NCBI GenBank assembly: GCA_030549495.1
Contig: JAUIRK010000348.1
Location: forward strand, 1 to 64,000
Source of the DNA: Nectonema munidae
Lineage: Eukaryota > Nematomorpha > Nectonematoida > Nectonematidae
Length of the DNA: 64,000 bases
Reading direction: 5' to 3'
Under the pieces are notes generated by a model, which saw only the letters and a program-made list of their open reading frames with translations, was not told the DNA's origin and made no database searches. Below, piece after piece: positions 1 to 11,500 of this stretch. A program made the position numbers and the translations under genes. Numbering within the stretch: the first letter of the stretch is position 1; each line of letters starts with the position of its first letter.

Positions 1-313
1 AACCCTCGCACTACGGATCATTTTGTACTTACTCTGTATACGGACTAGGGACATTTTTTCCGCCAATCATATATGAATAAAATTTGCTAAAAAAATACCT
101 TCTATAATTATTGAGAAAACAAAATTACTGAGAAACGTAGTATCTATTTTTATACATTCCTAAGGAATGCTTCTTTGAGCAGAATAATTCAACAATTTTT
201 TCTACTTGATAATGAAACTTGAGAAAAAAGTAATATTGATATTAACGCCATCTACAATTCTTTTTTTGATCAAAGCAAACTTTACAACTAAGAACCAAAT
301 TGATGTTGATAAA

Positions 314-1077
314 TAATCACTAGCACTAAATGTCTTACTACTACTGCCTTGGTAATCTCAACTGAGACTCATAAGCACACACCATCGTACTACCCTACAC
401 GAACGTACTTTACTACTTATATACATTATACATCTCGTATGTAAAATGGTGAAGATAGCATGAGTTGATTTCATATAGGAATAATCTAGAGAAACAAATG
501 TTCTCGATGAACAGCTAACACACTGTACGCGATATAGAGATCGTGGTTCAAATCCATGTTGAGGCACATACAGAGATCGTGGTTCAAATCCATGTTGAGG
601 CACATACAGAGATCGTGGTTCAAATCCATGTTGAGGCACATACAGAGATCGTGGTTCAAATCCATGTTGAGGCACATACAGAGATCGTGGTTCAAATCCA
701 TGTTGAGGCACATACAGAGATCGTGGTTCAAATCCATGTTGAGGCACATACAGAGATCGTGGTTCAAATCCATGTTGAGGCACATACAGAAATCGTGGTT
801 CAAATCCATGTTGAGGCACATACAGAAATCGTGGTTCAAATCCATGTTGAGGCACATACAGAAATCGTGGTTCAAATCCATGTTGAGGCACATACAGAAA
901 TCGTGGTTCAAATCCATGTTGAGGCACATACAGAGATCGTGGTTCAAATCCATGTTGAGGCACATACAGAGATCGTGGTTCAAATCCATCTAGGTTATTT
1001 CTCGATACACTTAGTGTACGTAGAATCATACTGTGATTGCATCGCTAGTGCTTCTATGTCTTACTACCACTATCTAT
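314..1077. mobile_element. 764-bp insertion inside piggyBac, flanked by 12-bp direct repeats
   Basis: The 12-mer GATGTTGATAAA occurs at 302-313 and again at 1078-1089. It brackets a segment unlike the rest of the piggyBac element and containing the 36-bp array. A perfect 12-bp duplication fits a target-site duplication of a retroposed SINE-like unit, although no A-rich tail is obvious. The two inner edges also share ATGTCTTACTAC in the same orientation. No coding potential is credible: the long frames here exist only because the 36-bp unit lacks stops. Confidence 0.55.
536..990. repeat. 36-bp tandem repeat, about 12.6 units, 13 B-box-like motifs
   Basis: The unit contains CGTGGTTCAAATCCATG followed by TTGAGGCACATACAGA. 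The core GGTTCAAATCC recurs every 36 bp from 545 to 977, thirteen times, and fits the RNA polymerase III B-box consensus GGTTCRANYCC. The four consecutive units with cores at 797, 833, 869 and 905 have CAGAAATCG instead of CAGAGATCG, so part of the array spread by local duplication. Otherwise the units are nearly identical, which means recent expansion or homogenisation. Confidence 0.95.
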
Positions 1078-1202
1078 GATGTTGATAAAAATTGTTAGTA
1101 ATAAATAAAACTTTTTCATATCAGATATTCAATAATATTACATTTCTACGTGTTTTTCATTTTGCAATTGTGATGTATTTACTCAAAGGATGTTGGCATT
1201 TC

Positions 1203-1344
1203 GGTTCTAGGAAAGGCATTGGCAAAAGAGAAGTTCGCCAGTTTTACAAATGTTTGATGTTTCCGCCTTTTGCTACTCATAGTAGCAGTGCGTATAGGTT
1301 GCCAATTCTTCTCCTTTGCCAACTCTTCTCCGTTTACCGGCATT
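1203..1344. repeat. Short inverted-repeat (fold-back) segment, GGTTCTAGG family
   Basis: The left arm has CGGTTCTAGGAAAGGC followed by GCAAAAGAGAAGTTCGCC. The right arm has GCCAATTCTTCTCC and CTTCTCCGTTTACCGG and is roughly its inverse. The terminal words match the elements at about 20449-20592 and 23779-24425. It lies within the piggyBac 5' region. Confidence 0.45.
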
Positions 1345-2023
1345 TTGTATCAATGATTAGCAGGAGATCTAAAATTCATGAGAGAAATAAAAGTAATAAC
1401 AAACTGCTGAAACTTTGATAGTGCAAACTGCTTCATCACTTCTCATCACGCATGTAATGGTAGTGATAAAATGAAAACAATGGTGAACCAATCGTTCCTT
1501 TATTTTCTTTTACTTACCACATATTTTGAACTCTGCCATAGATCATTATTGTGATCATGTATCAGAAGATGTATAGTAATAACGTAAATAAAAGCATAAC
1601 AGTGCCACAAAATTCATTCAATAACTCATCAGCTCATTTATGATATAATATAATCTCAATGACACATTGTTCGTCAATTGTATTTCCTATCTATACGCTT
1701 AGTTCAGCGTTCAATAGCCAGGAGGCGGCATGTGGCTTCATGCATAATGGTATTGTAGAAGTAATGATATTGATTTATCAAAGCACATGTGATGCGTTTA
1801 TAATTTATTTATTATTTTTTCTCTCGTTGAAAGTATTCTAGTTTTTGCGTTTCCATTGTGAACTTGATTTGATCAATATACTCCTCTCTTCATTGCATCT
1901 TTCTTGAGATTCTATCGTTCGCTGATTACTGTTTTCCAAATTGATTTTGTTACATAAACCCGGCTTATACTCAAAGAACGTTTCGGCTTGAAGATCTTTG
2001 CAAAATCCTTTTGATATAAAATC
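1345..2023. other. piggyBac 5' region, no gene seen
   Basis: This AT-rich stretch lies between the fold-back segment and the transposase ATG. No credible coding frame, RNA gene or repeat was seen. It presumably holds the transposase promoter and leader. Confidence 0.5.
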
Positions 2024-3744
2024 ATGAGCTCTGACTTTTCCATAGAAAGTAGTTCTGAAAGCGGAGAAGAACAAACATCTTATTCGTTTACTTCCTCCTC
2101 CTACTCATCCCTATCATCTCATTCTTCTTCTTCATCATCTCTTGTAATTGAAGATGATTTGTTAGCTCCTGACCAAACTATTTATCGTTGGAGACCCATA
2201 TCTGCTCTTGAAGGTCGTCCCCAAAGAATCAATATCAGAAACGCAATTAGTAATCCCCCAGGACCTAAAGGGTCTATGAAAGACACTGACGACATTCTGT
2301 TCATATTCAAACTTTTTTTTGATGTGAATTTGATTTCATATATCTATGAAATGACAGCTGCAAAACTAAAAACCAACTTCGAGTAAGTTTTGCTTATATA
2401 TTCTTTATTTTAAATATCGAAACTATTTTTTCAGATCTGAAAACCCTAAACATCGAGGATTGGCTCATTGTTATAAGAATTTTGAAATTCATCATCTCCT
2501 CTCGTACTTTGCTAGCTTACTTTATATTGGCCAAAGTGGAGACCAGAAAGTTGCCATTTGTGATTTGTTTTCTAATTTTGGAATTCCATTTCTAAGAGCC
2601 AGCTTGGGAAGGGACATGTTTACACTCATTCATCTTTTCATCACTTTTGATGACAAAACACAAAGAGATGTTGGAGATAAATTGAGTCCGATCAGGAAAG
2701 TACATGATCACTTCCGCAATGTTTTCTCAAAGTACTGGACTCCTCATTCACATGTAACAATAGATGAGCAACTTATCAGCTTCAAAGGAAAGTGCAGGTT
2801 GAAAATATATGATCCTAAGAAACCTGGGCACTACGGTCTAAAATGTTATCATATAAATGATGCAGAATATTTTTTTTATATGATGCCCGAACTCTATATA
2901 CCTGGTATGGGAAATTCACATTTTTCAGCCTTGAATATTTCAAAAAGACTTATACAAGACTCAAAGATTCCATCTGGTTGTGGCGTTTTTACTGACAGGT
3001 TTTTTACCAGTCATGAGCTGGCTGTCTGGTGCCACAGATATATCCCTTTGTGGCACTGTCAATGGGAACAGACGATTTGTTCCTACGATTTTTAAGCCTA
3101 ACCACTTGAAAGGACTTCGCCTCGCGGAATTTGAAAGTCGTGTTATTTATTCTGAATATGCTTCACTTTCTGCGTACATACCAAGAAAACATGCTCGCAA
3201 TAACTTCAAAGTCGTGTACCTCTTGTCATCTCAACACAAAAACATAACAACATATGGCGAGCACTCAAAACCACAAAGTTTGCTCTGCTACAACAAATAC
3301 AAATCGGGAGTTGATGTTGGCAATAAAATGATCAGAAGCTATCGATCAAAGAAGCCATGTAGAAGATGGACTCTAGCTACTTTTTGCAACTACTTGGACA
3401 TAGTTGCTTTGAACACATGGGTTGTTGCAAGATACAACTCGCCTCAATCGTTCCCGAGTTCGAAGCAAAGTGGACGTAAAGTTTTTTTAAAGAAACTGTC
3501 TTTTCTTTTGGCAGAAGAGTGTATGAAGGTAAGATCCAACATTTCTGAATTGCCAATCCAAGTTAAGTACCTACTGTCTGTTTATGGTTTTTCGAAAGCT
3601 GCGACAGAAGAACAAACAACTTCCAAAAAAGGTGTCTGCTCTGTTTGTCTTTCTAAAAAAAACAAAACAACAAAAAAATGTTCCATGTGCTCGAATTTTG
3701 TTTGTAAGATTCATTATAAAACTACTTGCCCTAATTGTGTATAA
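2024..3744 (+). pseudogene. piggyBac transposase, two exons, one frame break
   Basis: Exon 1 (2024-2382) starts with a Ser-rich acidic N-terminus. A 52-bp intron (GTAAGT at 2383, TTTTTTCAG ending 2434) joins it in phase to exon 2 (2435-3744). The three catalytic Asp contexts of piggyBac are visible: VTIDEQL near 2760, FTDRFFTS near 2990 and SGVDVGNKM near 3310. A C-terminal cysteine-rich zinc finger (CSVCLSKKNKTTKKCSMC and on to CPNC) ends the protein at the TAA, 3742-3744. The frame changes once, between about 3015 and 3040: the upstream frame reads SHELAVW and the downstream frame resumes at ISLCGTVNGNRRFVP. Apart from that break the coding sequence looks undamaged, so the copy is young or the break is a sequencing error. 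Confidence 0.85.
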
Positions 3745-4015
3745 ACTTTGATTTCTTATAATAAATTTTTTTGCCATTTTAAGTTTAACGCCATCTATAA
3801 ATAATTTATTTTTCAAGGTACAAAAATGAGAAAAAATAAAAATTCGCAGAGCTTTTTAGGTAATGTTAAATTTTTTTCTTTCCAGTGCCTTAAGAAGCAT
3901 TTTTTATAAGTTTAGATACTATTTTTATTGAACTTTCCCATTGAAAGTTTTCCGATAATAATCTTGTAAATACTTTTGCGGAAAAAATACATAGAGTCCG
4001 TAGTGCGAGGGTTAA

Positions 4016-4896
4016 TGGGTTAATGGAAAAAAAATAAAAGATATGATAATGTGTTTCGTCAAAATATTACGATATTTAAAAAATTTCAATTCATCAGAAA
4101 CATAGCTTTTGAAATTTATTTTCATTTGAAGTTTACATATTTCAATAGTTTTAAAAGCCACGTGTTTGTGAAGTTTGCCAATTTTCAGTATAGTTAAAAT
4201 TTCCTAAGACATTTCTTACAACTAATCATAACTTTTAATTTTGTTCATGAGAAATTAGTAATACACAAAAAATTATACACTTATGTCGAAAAATTTTGTA
4301 GGAATTAAAACAGATAATAGTATACAGGGTTTTTGATGTATTACGTCGTTGTGGCAATTAATTGAGTCGTTATTGCAATCAATTACGTCTATTTTCATTC
4401 AATTACGTGCAATAACGACTCAATTGAATGCAACACCGACTCAATTGATTGCAATTAAAAAAACTCTGCATTATGTATCAAATTTTAAAGCATCAGTAGT
4501 AGTATAACTTACTCATAAAGCCAGTAAAAAACTAAATTATTGCAATCCAAATACTCAAAAATAAATTTGCCAACCCCAGTTGTTGTTGGTATTATTCATT
4601 TTTAGAGATTTATTTATTATTTAAGAAAAAGAAAAAAAATAGTAAAGGAAGCCGTAGTCCAGGAATTTTTAGATAGAACGCTTAAAAGATAAAATAAAAA
4701 AGAAGAAGCTTCATCACATAAATTTTTGAAGAGTAAACACAATAGAGTTTCGAAGGATATGAAATGAACCTAAGAAAAGTATAAATAATTATTCACAACT
4801 AAGGAAATCGTTTTGACTTGAAAAATCCTATTTTCTGTATTTATCATGTCAAATTTTGTATTTACTCACGAAATAATAAAGCTCCATTTTAAATAG
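4016..4896 (+). other. MLCK intron (part) with one small fold-back repeat
   Basis: This is non-coding AT-rich sequence between the piggyBac and kinase exon A. No upstream kinase exon (the residues preceding the glycine loop) could be found here. The only structure seen is the inverted repeat at 4325-4468. Confidence 0.5.
4325..4468. repeat. 144-bp fold-back element, MITE-like
   Basis: The left end CAGGGTTTTTGATG mirrors the right end AAAAAAACTCTG. Inside, CAATTGAGTCG/CGACTCAATTG words alternate on both strands, so the whole segment can fold on itself. No clear target duplication is visible. Confidence 0.5.
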
Positions 4897-5100
4897 AGGC
4901 AAGTATGGCATTGTGTTCAAGTGCAAGAGTCACGTTTCGGATAAAATCTTGGCGATGAAGTTGGTCGTGATTGACAGCGAGGAAACGCACAAATCCTTGA
5001 CGGAAGAAATTGAGATCATGAGAATGCTCTCGCACAAACGCATCGTGCAAATCTTTGACGTATTCGACAACAAAACAGAAATGGCAATCATCTTAGAGAA
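4897..5100 (+). CDS. MLCK exon A: glycine loop to hinge
   Basis: It follows AAATAG and ends at GAGAA|GTTAGT. The first base completes a split Arg codon, giving GKYGIVFKCKSHVSDKILAM and on through the ATP-anchoring Lys, helix C (EEIEIMRML) and the hinge region EMAIILE. Entry and exit are both in phase 2, and the exit AA joins the C of exon B to make Asn. The residues before the glycine loop must come from an exon not in this window. Confidence 0.9.
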
Positions 5101-8100
5101 GTTAGTGCCTCCTCATTTTGCTCCTTTTCTGTCTGTGTACTCATCTCATTTTTGTTTTGAGTGTGAATCAAGTAAGTTTTAGGATTGAGAATATACAAAT
5201 GTCATCTTAATAATTTTTTCTCATTCAGCTTTTTTATGATCAGTTGTGTGCATGCAAGGGAAGAAAAAGCTTACAGAACTGGACTACTGGGGATTAAAGG
5301 CCTGCACGCACGTAGGGCTGGGCGATAAATTCAAAACTGTTTTTTTTATCATATCACCTTTTTTTTGGCCTTGATAAAAAATACAATGATATCAATAAAC
5401 GTTTAAGAAACATGCCTTATTAGTTATCCTATATGAAATTAAACATACATCACAGAACTTACGTTCACTTACATATTTCTGCTGCATTTCAAACCCGTGT
5501 GTGTGACCGGCACCTGCGTCAGCTGAGTCCAAACGCTCCTGTTCATCCCATGCTTTTAAAATAAAACTGATGGGACGGGATGAAAGCGATTCCTTTGCTT
5601 CAACTTTTCCCCTTTCGCCACTCTAAATTGTCTCTTCATCTCAAATGAAGTCTTCATAGTCTTCTTCATCTTCAACAAGCATGTCTTCTGCAGTGGTGGC
5701 AACAGTTAAACTGGTTACTTGCACACATACTTCATCAGTCATAGCTCAAGAAGAGTGGCAATCCGAGACTTTGCCATCTTCACTTCATTCAGCCTTTTCA
5801 CGTTCTCCCTCCCACAACCAAATTAACGTAGCTGTAGTTTGTAGAAAACAAAGTTAGAAAAACAAATTAAGATAAGTGAGAAAAGATTGTCACTTATTGC
5901 TGGGATGCGATGCTATCCCATCCATCAAACACGAGTGTCAGATGAAGCTCTGTATGATGATGTTGTCTTTGCTCTCTGTTATGGGAGTAAGTTTTTTTGT
6001 CCAAGTTAGAAGAAATCATAGAAGTAAAAGAAAGGGAGAGATTCATAATAAAAGATGAATTGAATAGTCATTTGGGAGAAAATTGTGACGGGTACTACGA
6101 AACACACGGAGGCCATGGACATGGAAAAAGAAATGAAGATAGTGAAAGAATTTTGCAGATAGCAGGAAGAAATGAACTGTTAGTTTGCAACACAAAGTAT
6201 AGAAAAAAGACCGACCATCTTATTACTTATAGAAGTGGAGGTAAGAGTTTCCAAATAGATTTCATTTTGATAAGGCAAGGAGACAAAAAACTTAAGGAAA
6301 TTAAAGGAAAGTGGAGCAAGACTCGAATTTAGAAAGATCGTAAAAATGATGGTTAGACAATGTAAGAAAATTATGAAGATTTAAGAAGAAAGAAGGAGAG
6401 AATCGAATATACAGAATTGCCAAAGCCAGACAGAAAGAAAATGAAGAAATTGGAAACAGATGGATAGCGAAAAATTATATTTGACACTGAAAAAATTAGC
6501 AACTGGATTTAGCGAGGTTAGTATTGATATGCTGAAAGCTGGAGTTCATGGTGTGGATTGGGGAAGAAATACCTGAAGATTGGAGGAAAATCGCGCTAGT
6601 ACCCATTTGGAAAAAGAATAGATGTGGTAGTTTTTGTGGCGTCAAGTTAATGGAACGCGTGCTGAAATTACTGAAAATAATCTCGGACAAGAGAATTTGA
6701 TCAACTGTAAAAATAGAAAACAGTTTGAATTTATGCCTAGAAGGAGTACTACAGATGCAATTTTTGTTACAAAACAATTAATAGAAAAAAGTAGTTAAGG
6801 AAATTCATTAATTTTCTGTTGTTTCGTAGATTTAAAAAGGCATTTGATACTATACCCAGAGAAGTACTGTATTTGTTCTTTCGCAAAAAAGGAGTACCGA
6901 AAAATTGGTTAGCTTGTTTCAAGAAATCTACAAAGACTCAAAAATATCTATTAAAACGGCAAAAGATTTTAAGAGAATTTGAAGTAAGAACAGGACTCTA
7001 CATCAAGGATTGGCATTGAGCCCATTATTCTTTGCGTTGGTTGTTGAATTATCCAAACATCTAAGAAATAAAGACCTGGGGGAACTCCCATTTGTAGATG
7101 ACTTAGTTATATTCCGCAGATACCAAGGAACAACTATGAAGTGGTAAGAAAGTTTAGGCAAATTTGGACAAAAGATAAATGCCAAAAAACAAAAATTATG
7201 GTTTGAAGCAAAAAAGAAGAACATCAGGAAATCATTGAAAATAGGAATGGAGAAAAGCTTAAACAGGTAAAAAGTTTTTAATACTTGGGCTCACAAATTG
7301 TCAATAAAGGAAGTTATGAAGAAGATGTTCAAGCCAGAGTAAATGCTAGCTGGTTAAAGTGGAAAGAGGTGAAAACGGTTATCAGTGACAGAAGAATTTC
7401 AATGAAGCTCAAAGCGAAGATGTACACAAAAATCGTTCGAACGATATCAAGATGATTAGAAAAATTGTGGGAGTGACACTGAGGGATCGAATAAGCAATG
7501 AAGAAATAAGTGAGTAGAAAAGCGGGGGATACGATAAGCGTGTTAGCAGTGGTAGAGCGAGCAAACTCAGGTGGCGCGGGCATGTTTAAGGTGGAGTCAA
7601 AGAAGATTAAAAATAATAATAATGCACAACAACTGATAAATAAGTACAGCAACATTATCAATTATACACATGCATTTTTACATACTGACCTACACTTTCA
7701 CATATTTTGGGTGAATCATGAATGCACTCTATAAAACAAAGATTGAAATATCTCATCTTTATATTCTACTCACATTAACACATTTAAGGCAAGCAAAGCA
7801 GACGATATCTAAAAAAAACGCAGACGATTTATATTCAGTCATTGAGAAAAGCAGACGAAGATGAAATTACTTATGTTCCAAAATAGGAACATTGGCCGTA
7901 AATGGATTATAAACTATAAAGTGTAACACCAGTAAAGTACATCACATCACATGCATCACACACACTGACACTTTTCATCATCAAAGCTCCATTTGTTTCT
8001 TTTAGATAAAGTACGTTTTTATTACATATACAATAAATTATATTGAAGGAATTTTCCTACACTTTCTGTTGTTGCGGGTATTGTTTTGTGTATCATGGCA

Positions 8101-8545
8101 ACAAATGCTTCTAGCGATCGTAACTTCAGCCTTGCTGACCATTCTTATTTCTGCAGAATGATCAACTTTGATAAGCCAAACCGTCAATGATATTGTAATT
8201 TTAAACAGCTCTATGAAAAATATAATTTTGTTTTAAATATAACTTCATTAAAATTAAATGTATAAAAAGAGTATCATTTAAACAGTGGTGGATCCAGAAA
8301 TTGACCATATGGAGAGGCAACTTTAAAAAAATACTAGTTTTGTTTTTCATCATCTTGGTAACTTTTTTTATTATGGTATGGTATATCTAAAGATGATTAT
8401 AACTTTTATAATGATAAAATAAATCATTTATTAACGTAATCCACTACCATACAAGTCTTGATGCTTTAGAAAAGAGCAAAATCAGTAAGGGGAATTTCTA
8501 AGCCATTCTTCATAGGGGGGGGGGGGGGGGGCTAGGTCTAGGTGC

Positions 8546-8576
<31 letters not shown>

Positions 8577-11500
8577 GGATCCGCCAGTGCATTTAAATTA
8601 TATTCTTCAGCAAAATGAAATAGCTGTGTGTTAAGTTGTTTAGCTTTTGCAAGGATTTTTATTTAATTTATTGCGGAGCATGTGCAAAGTAATAAAATAT
8701 GAAATGAGGCGTAAGTGGCCAAATTTTTTACAACCCACGAAATGCCCTACTGAGAATGTCAAGATCCGGTATCGAACCACAAGCTAAACTTAATAAATTT
8801 ATAACGATATCATACTATAGATAGTAGTTTTGAATCTCTTAAAGTTATCACCCATGAAAGATTAAGCTACATTAGGGTGTTTTCACCGAGAAGGCTTGAT
8901 TGGACCGCCTGTGTCGTACTTATGAGCAAGAAAGACTTGATACAGGATCGAACCCAAGACTTTGTGGCATCGAAGCCATTTATCTAAGCTGAGTTTATTC
9001 TCTTTCCCTTAATTATGATAAATCACTTTAACCCAGTTATTACCATTGTTCCCAAAGGAAGCGTAAAGGAACTCCTGTTTTTGAATAGAATTAAATAGAC
9101 ATTACTGAAGTCGTCTGCGTTCCCATTTAAAACATTCGCACTAAACCGGTCAATAAATTCTTTAATTTTTAGTTTTTTAAAAGTTCGTATCAAATAATCA
9201 CTCTTAGAAATAAAATATACCTAGTCTTGAGAACGCTTCATTTATTAGTAGTCAATTATTTTATTTGAAAAAAAAGATGTAGAATCTATAAATCTAATTT
9301 TTAGAAGAAAATTTATTCCCTGTTGATTTTATGACATTTTTATCAGCATCGTATTTTTATCATAAGGAGAGCAAATGTAACACGCTTGTACGGAGCTATG
9401 AGTATTGAAGGTTAGAAGCTGGATCTAACTTGAGACCTTGTGGTTTCAAAGCTAACTGTCTAGCCAACGTCTCTCACGCCTATAACATTCTAATACTTTA
9501 AATTCTTTTATTGATAACTTGCAATATTTTCCCTTGGAAAATAATGCAAAAAGATTATATTCTATCCTTTTTAATCAGTAATATATAAAAATTGGTTTTG
9601 AAAAAGCAGAATCCTTAACCGTCATAGAGAAGAGGCCTAAAAACTTCATCAAATGTCAGAGCAACAATCATATCTACAATGTTGTAGTACTATTAAATAT
9701 TAGTCTTTTGAGTAAGGTTGGTTAAATACTGGGTTTCGATAACTCAAGGTCTTAGATTCTATCTCGCATCAAGCCTACTTTCCTCATAGTTTGATACAAG
9801 CGGCGAAATTGCCTTTTCGATAAAAACACCCACGATACCTTTACCTTCTCTACTTTAGAAGATTGAGATATTTTTGGCTTTTGGAAAATAAAGTATTAGA
9901 GCGTCTCAATTTAAAATTTTGTTCTATAAATATTTACAGAATAGATTGTTTTTAGAGTCACGGTATAACGCCTTTACTTGCTTAGAGATTCAAAATGAGA
10001 ATAAAAAATGCAGTATGAGATCAGTGAAATTCAAAATGTGAATAAGAAGATTCACTATGAGAACAGAAATATTCGAAATGAAAATGAGAAAAAAACTTTA
10101 AAAAATGTAAGCATATTTTCGCTTATATATTTTTACGTTACTTTAATTTTGTCACAGATCTGCTTTTTCCTTACTGCAATTTTTATAGTTACAAAATGCC
10201 AAAAAAAACTCGAAGAACAGATGGGCTAATAAAAAAATCCAAAGTTTTAGCAATTCATAATGATGGTGATTCGCCTTACTCAATATTCGTATGAACTTCT
10301 TGTAGATGGATCTTTAAATGTGAGAAAGAAAATAAAAGAGAAAAAAAATAACGGAAGAAGATGAAAATTATATGATTGAGTTCATTGAAAAATTTGTAGA
10401 ATTTAAATAGAAGTAATATAGTTCTTGTTGCAAATAATGCTGCGCTTTAGATAGCGTTTTGCAGAAAATGAGAATTAAAAAAATCAATTACTTTGTTAAT
10501 CGCCCAACAGTCCAATGATTTTAATCTGAATCAAAATGGTAAAAATAGAAAAATTAGGTAAAATTGCAGTTTTCATTAAGTTTGAGTTATATTTTAAAAT
10601 TCAGACAAAACTTTAATTTATCAGCTAAATAACATAGTTCCTTTGAAAAAATAATTGAAACTTCTCTTGGAATTATATCTTCAAACCTGTCTGTCTTAAT
10701 TCCATTCAGTGGCGTAGCCAAAAAATGGAGGTTGGGGGGCATGCATGGAATTTAGGGGGGCAAGCATATTGGAAATAAAATAATTAGTATTGGGGGGGGG
10801 GGGGGGGGGGGCAGAAAAGGTATTTGGGGGGGGGGGGCAGAAAAGGTATTTGGGGGGTTTGGAGGAATTCTGCAGAAAATCAGCGGTGTTCATATAAGCT
10901 GAGATTAAAATTGAGGTTGTAACTGTTTAAAACATACGTTTGCAAAACTATGTAGCGTCGATGGATATGTTTATATTGCCAATAAAACAATTTATAGTGA
11001 GCTTTGTTCTTTTATTATTTTATTTTTTGTGTGCGTGATTGTTTTATGGTAAATTAAGAAAATTGCTTCAAATAGAGTAAATTGTTCAATTATTTTCCAT
11101 ACTGGCAATCAAGCACACGTTCAACTGAATTTAACAATGCAGAAAACCACTATATCAACAAGATGGAACAAGGTCCCTCCAGAATTAAGTACAGTTTGTA
11201 GCACAGTTTAGATCGATATTATAACGGCGCTCATTGCATATATGCAGCAATTTTTTTTTTGATAAATAGTGAAATTTATGGTAGTAAATAATCATTTTTG
11301 TTTGAAAAATATGATAAGTAGAGACGAGCAACTTTTTGAAAACAATTATCGACTTAAAATCGGAAAAATACTCTACGCATTCATTGAATTTAATGGCATG
11401 CTTAGGGTGAATGGGAGGGGGCGTGAGTACGAATGGTTAGATGCCGGATTCGATAGCTTAATGTCTTTGGTTCGATACCGCATCTAGTCTCCTTTCGAAA

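Larger units (their letters stand above)
1..4015 (+). mobile_element. piggyBac-family DNA transposon, nearly full length
   Basis: The left end starts AACCCTCGCACTACGG and the right end is its inverse, CCGTAGTGCGAGGGTTAA at about 3998-4015, so the element is bounded by the TTAA target site typical of piggyBac. The first two bases of the left TTAA fall outside the window. Similarity between the ends continues inward (TTTTTTCCGC in both). It carries one spliced transposase gene (2024-3744). At about 4 kb it is longer than most piggyBacs, mainly because of a 764-bp insertion at 314-1077. It lies upstream of the first visible kinase exon, probably in an intron of that gene. Confidence 0.9.

Noticed and set aside
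540-1000. CRISPR-like array
   Set aside because: The whole 36-bp unit repeats with no unique spacers, and the setting is a eukaryotic transposon.
358-1079. Long overlapping open frames on both strands (up to 223 codons)
   Set aside because: They exist because the 36-bp unit is a multiple of three and lacks stops in several frames; no start context, domain or splice signal supports translation.
5318-5870. Host gene on the - strand with acidic segment
   Set aside because: Stops interrupt it within 50 codons, no splice-consistent exon set was found, and the adjacent GGGCTGGGCGATA word suggests a decayed element. I cannot say which.
10008-10229. Small membrane protein with coiled coil (73 codons)
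   Set aside because: The N-terminal half is a degenerate 21-bp repeat and the hydrophobic half is simply T-rich DNA; no conserved family is visible.
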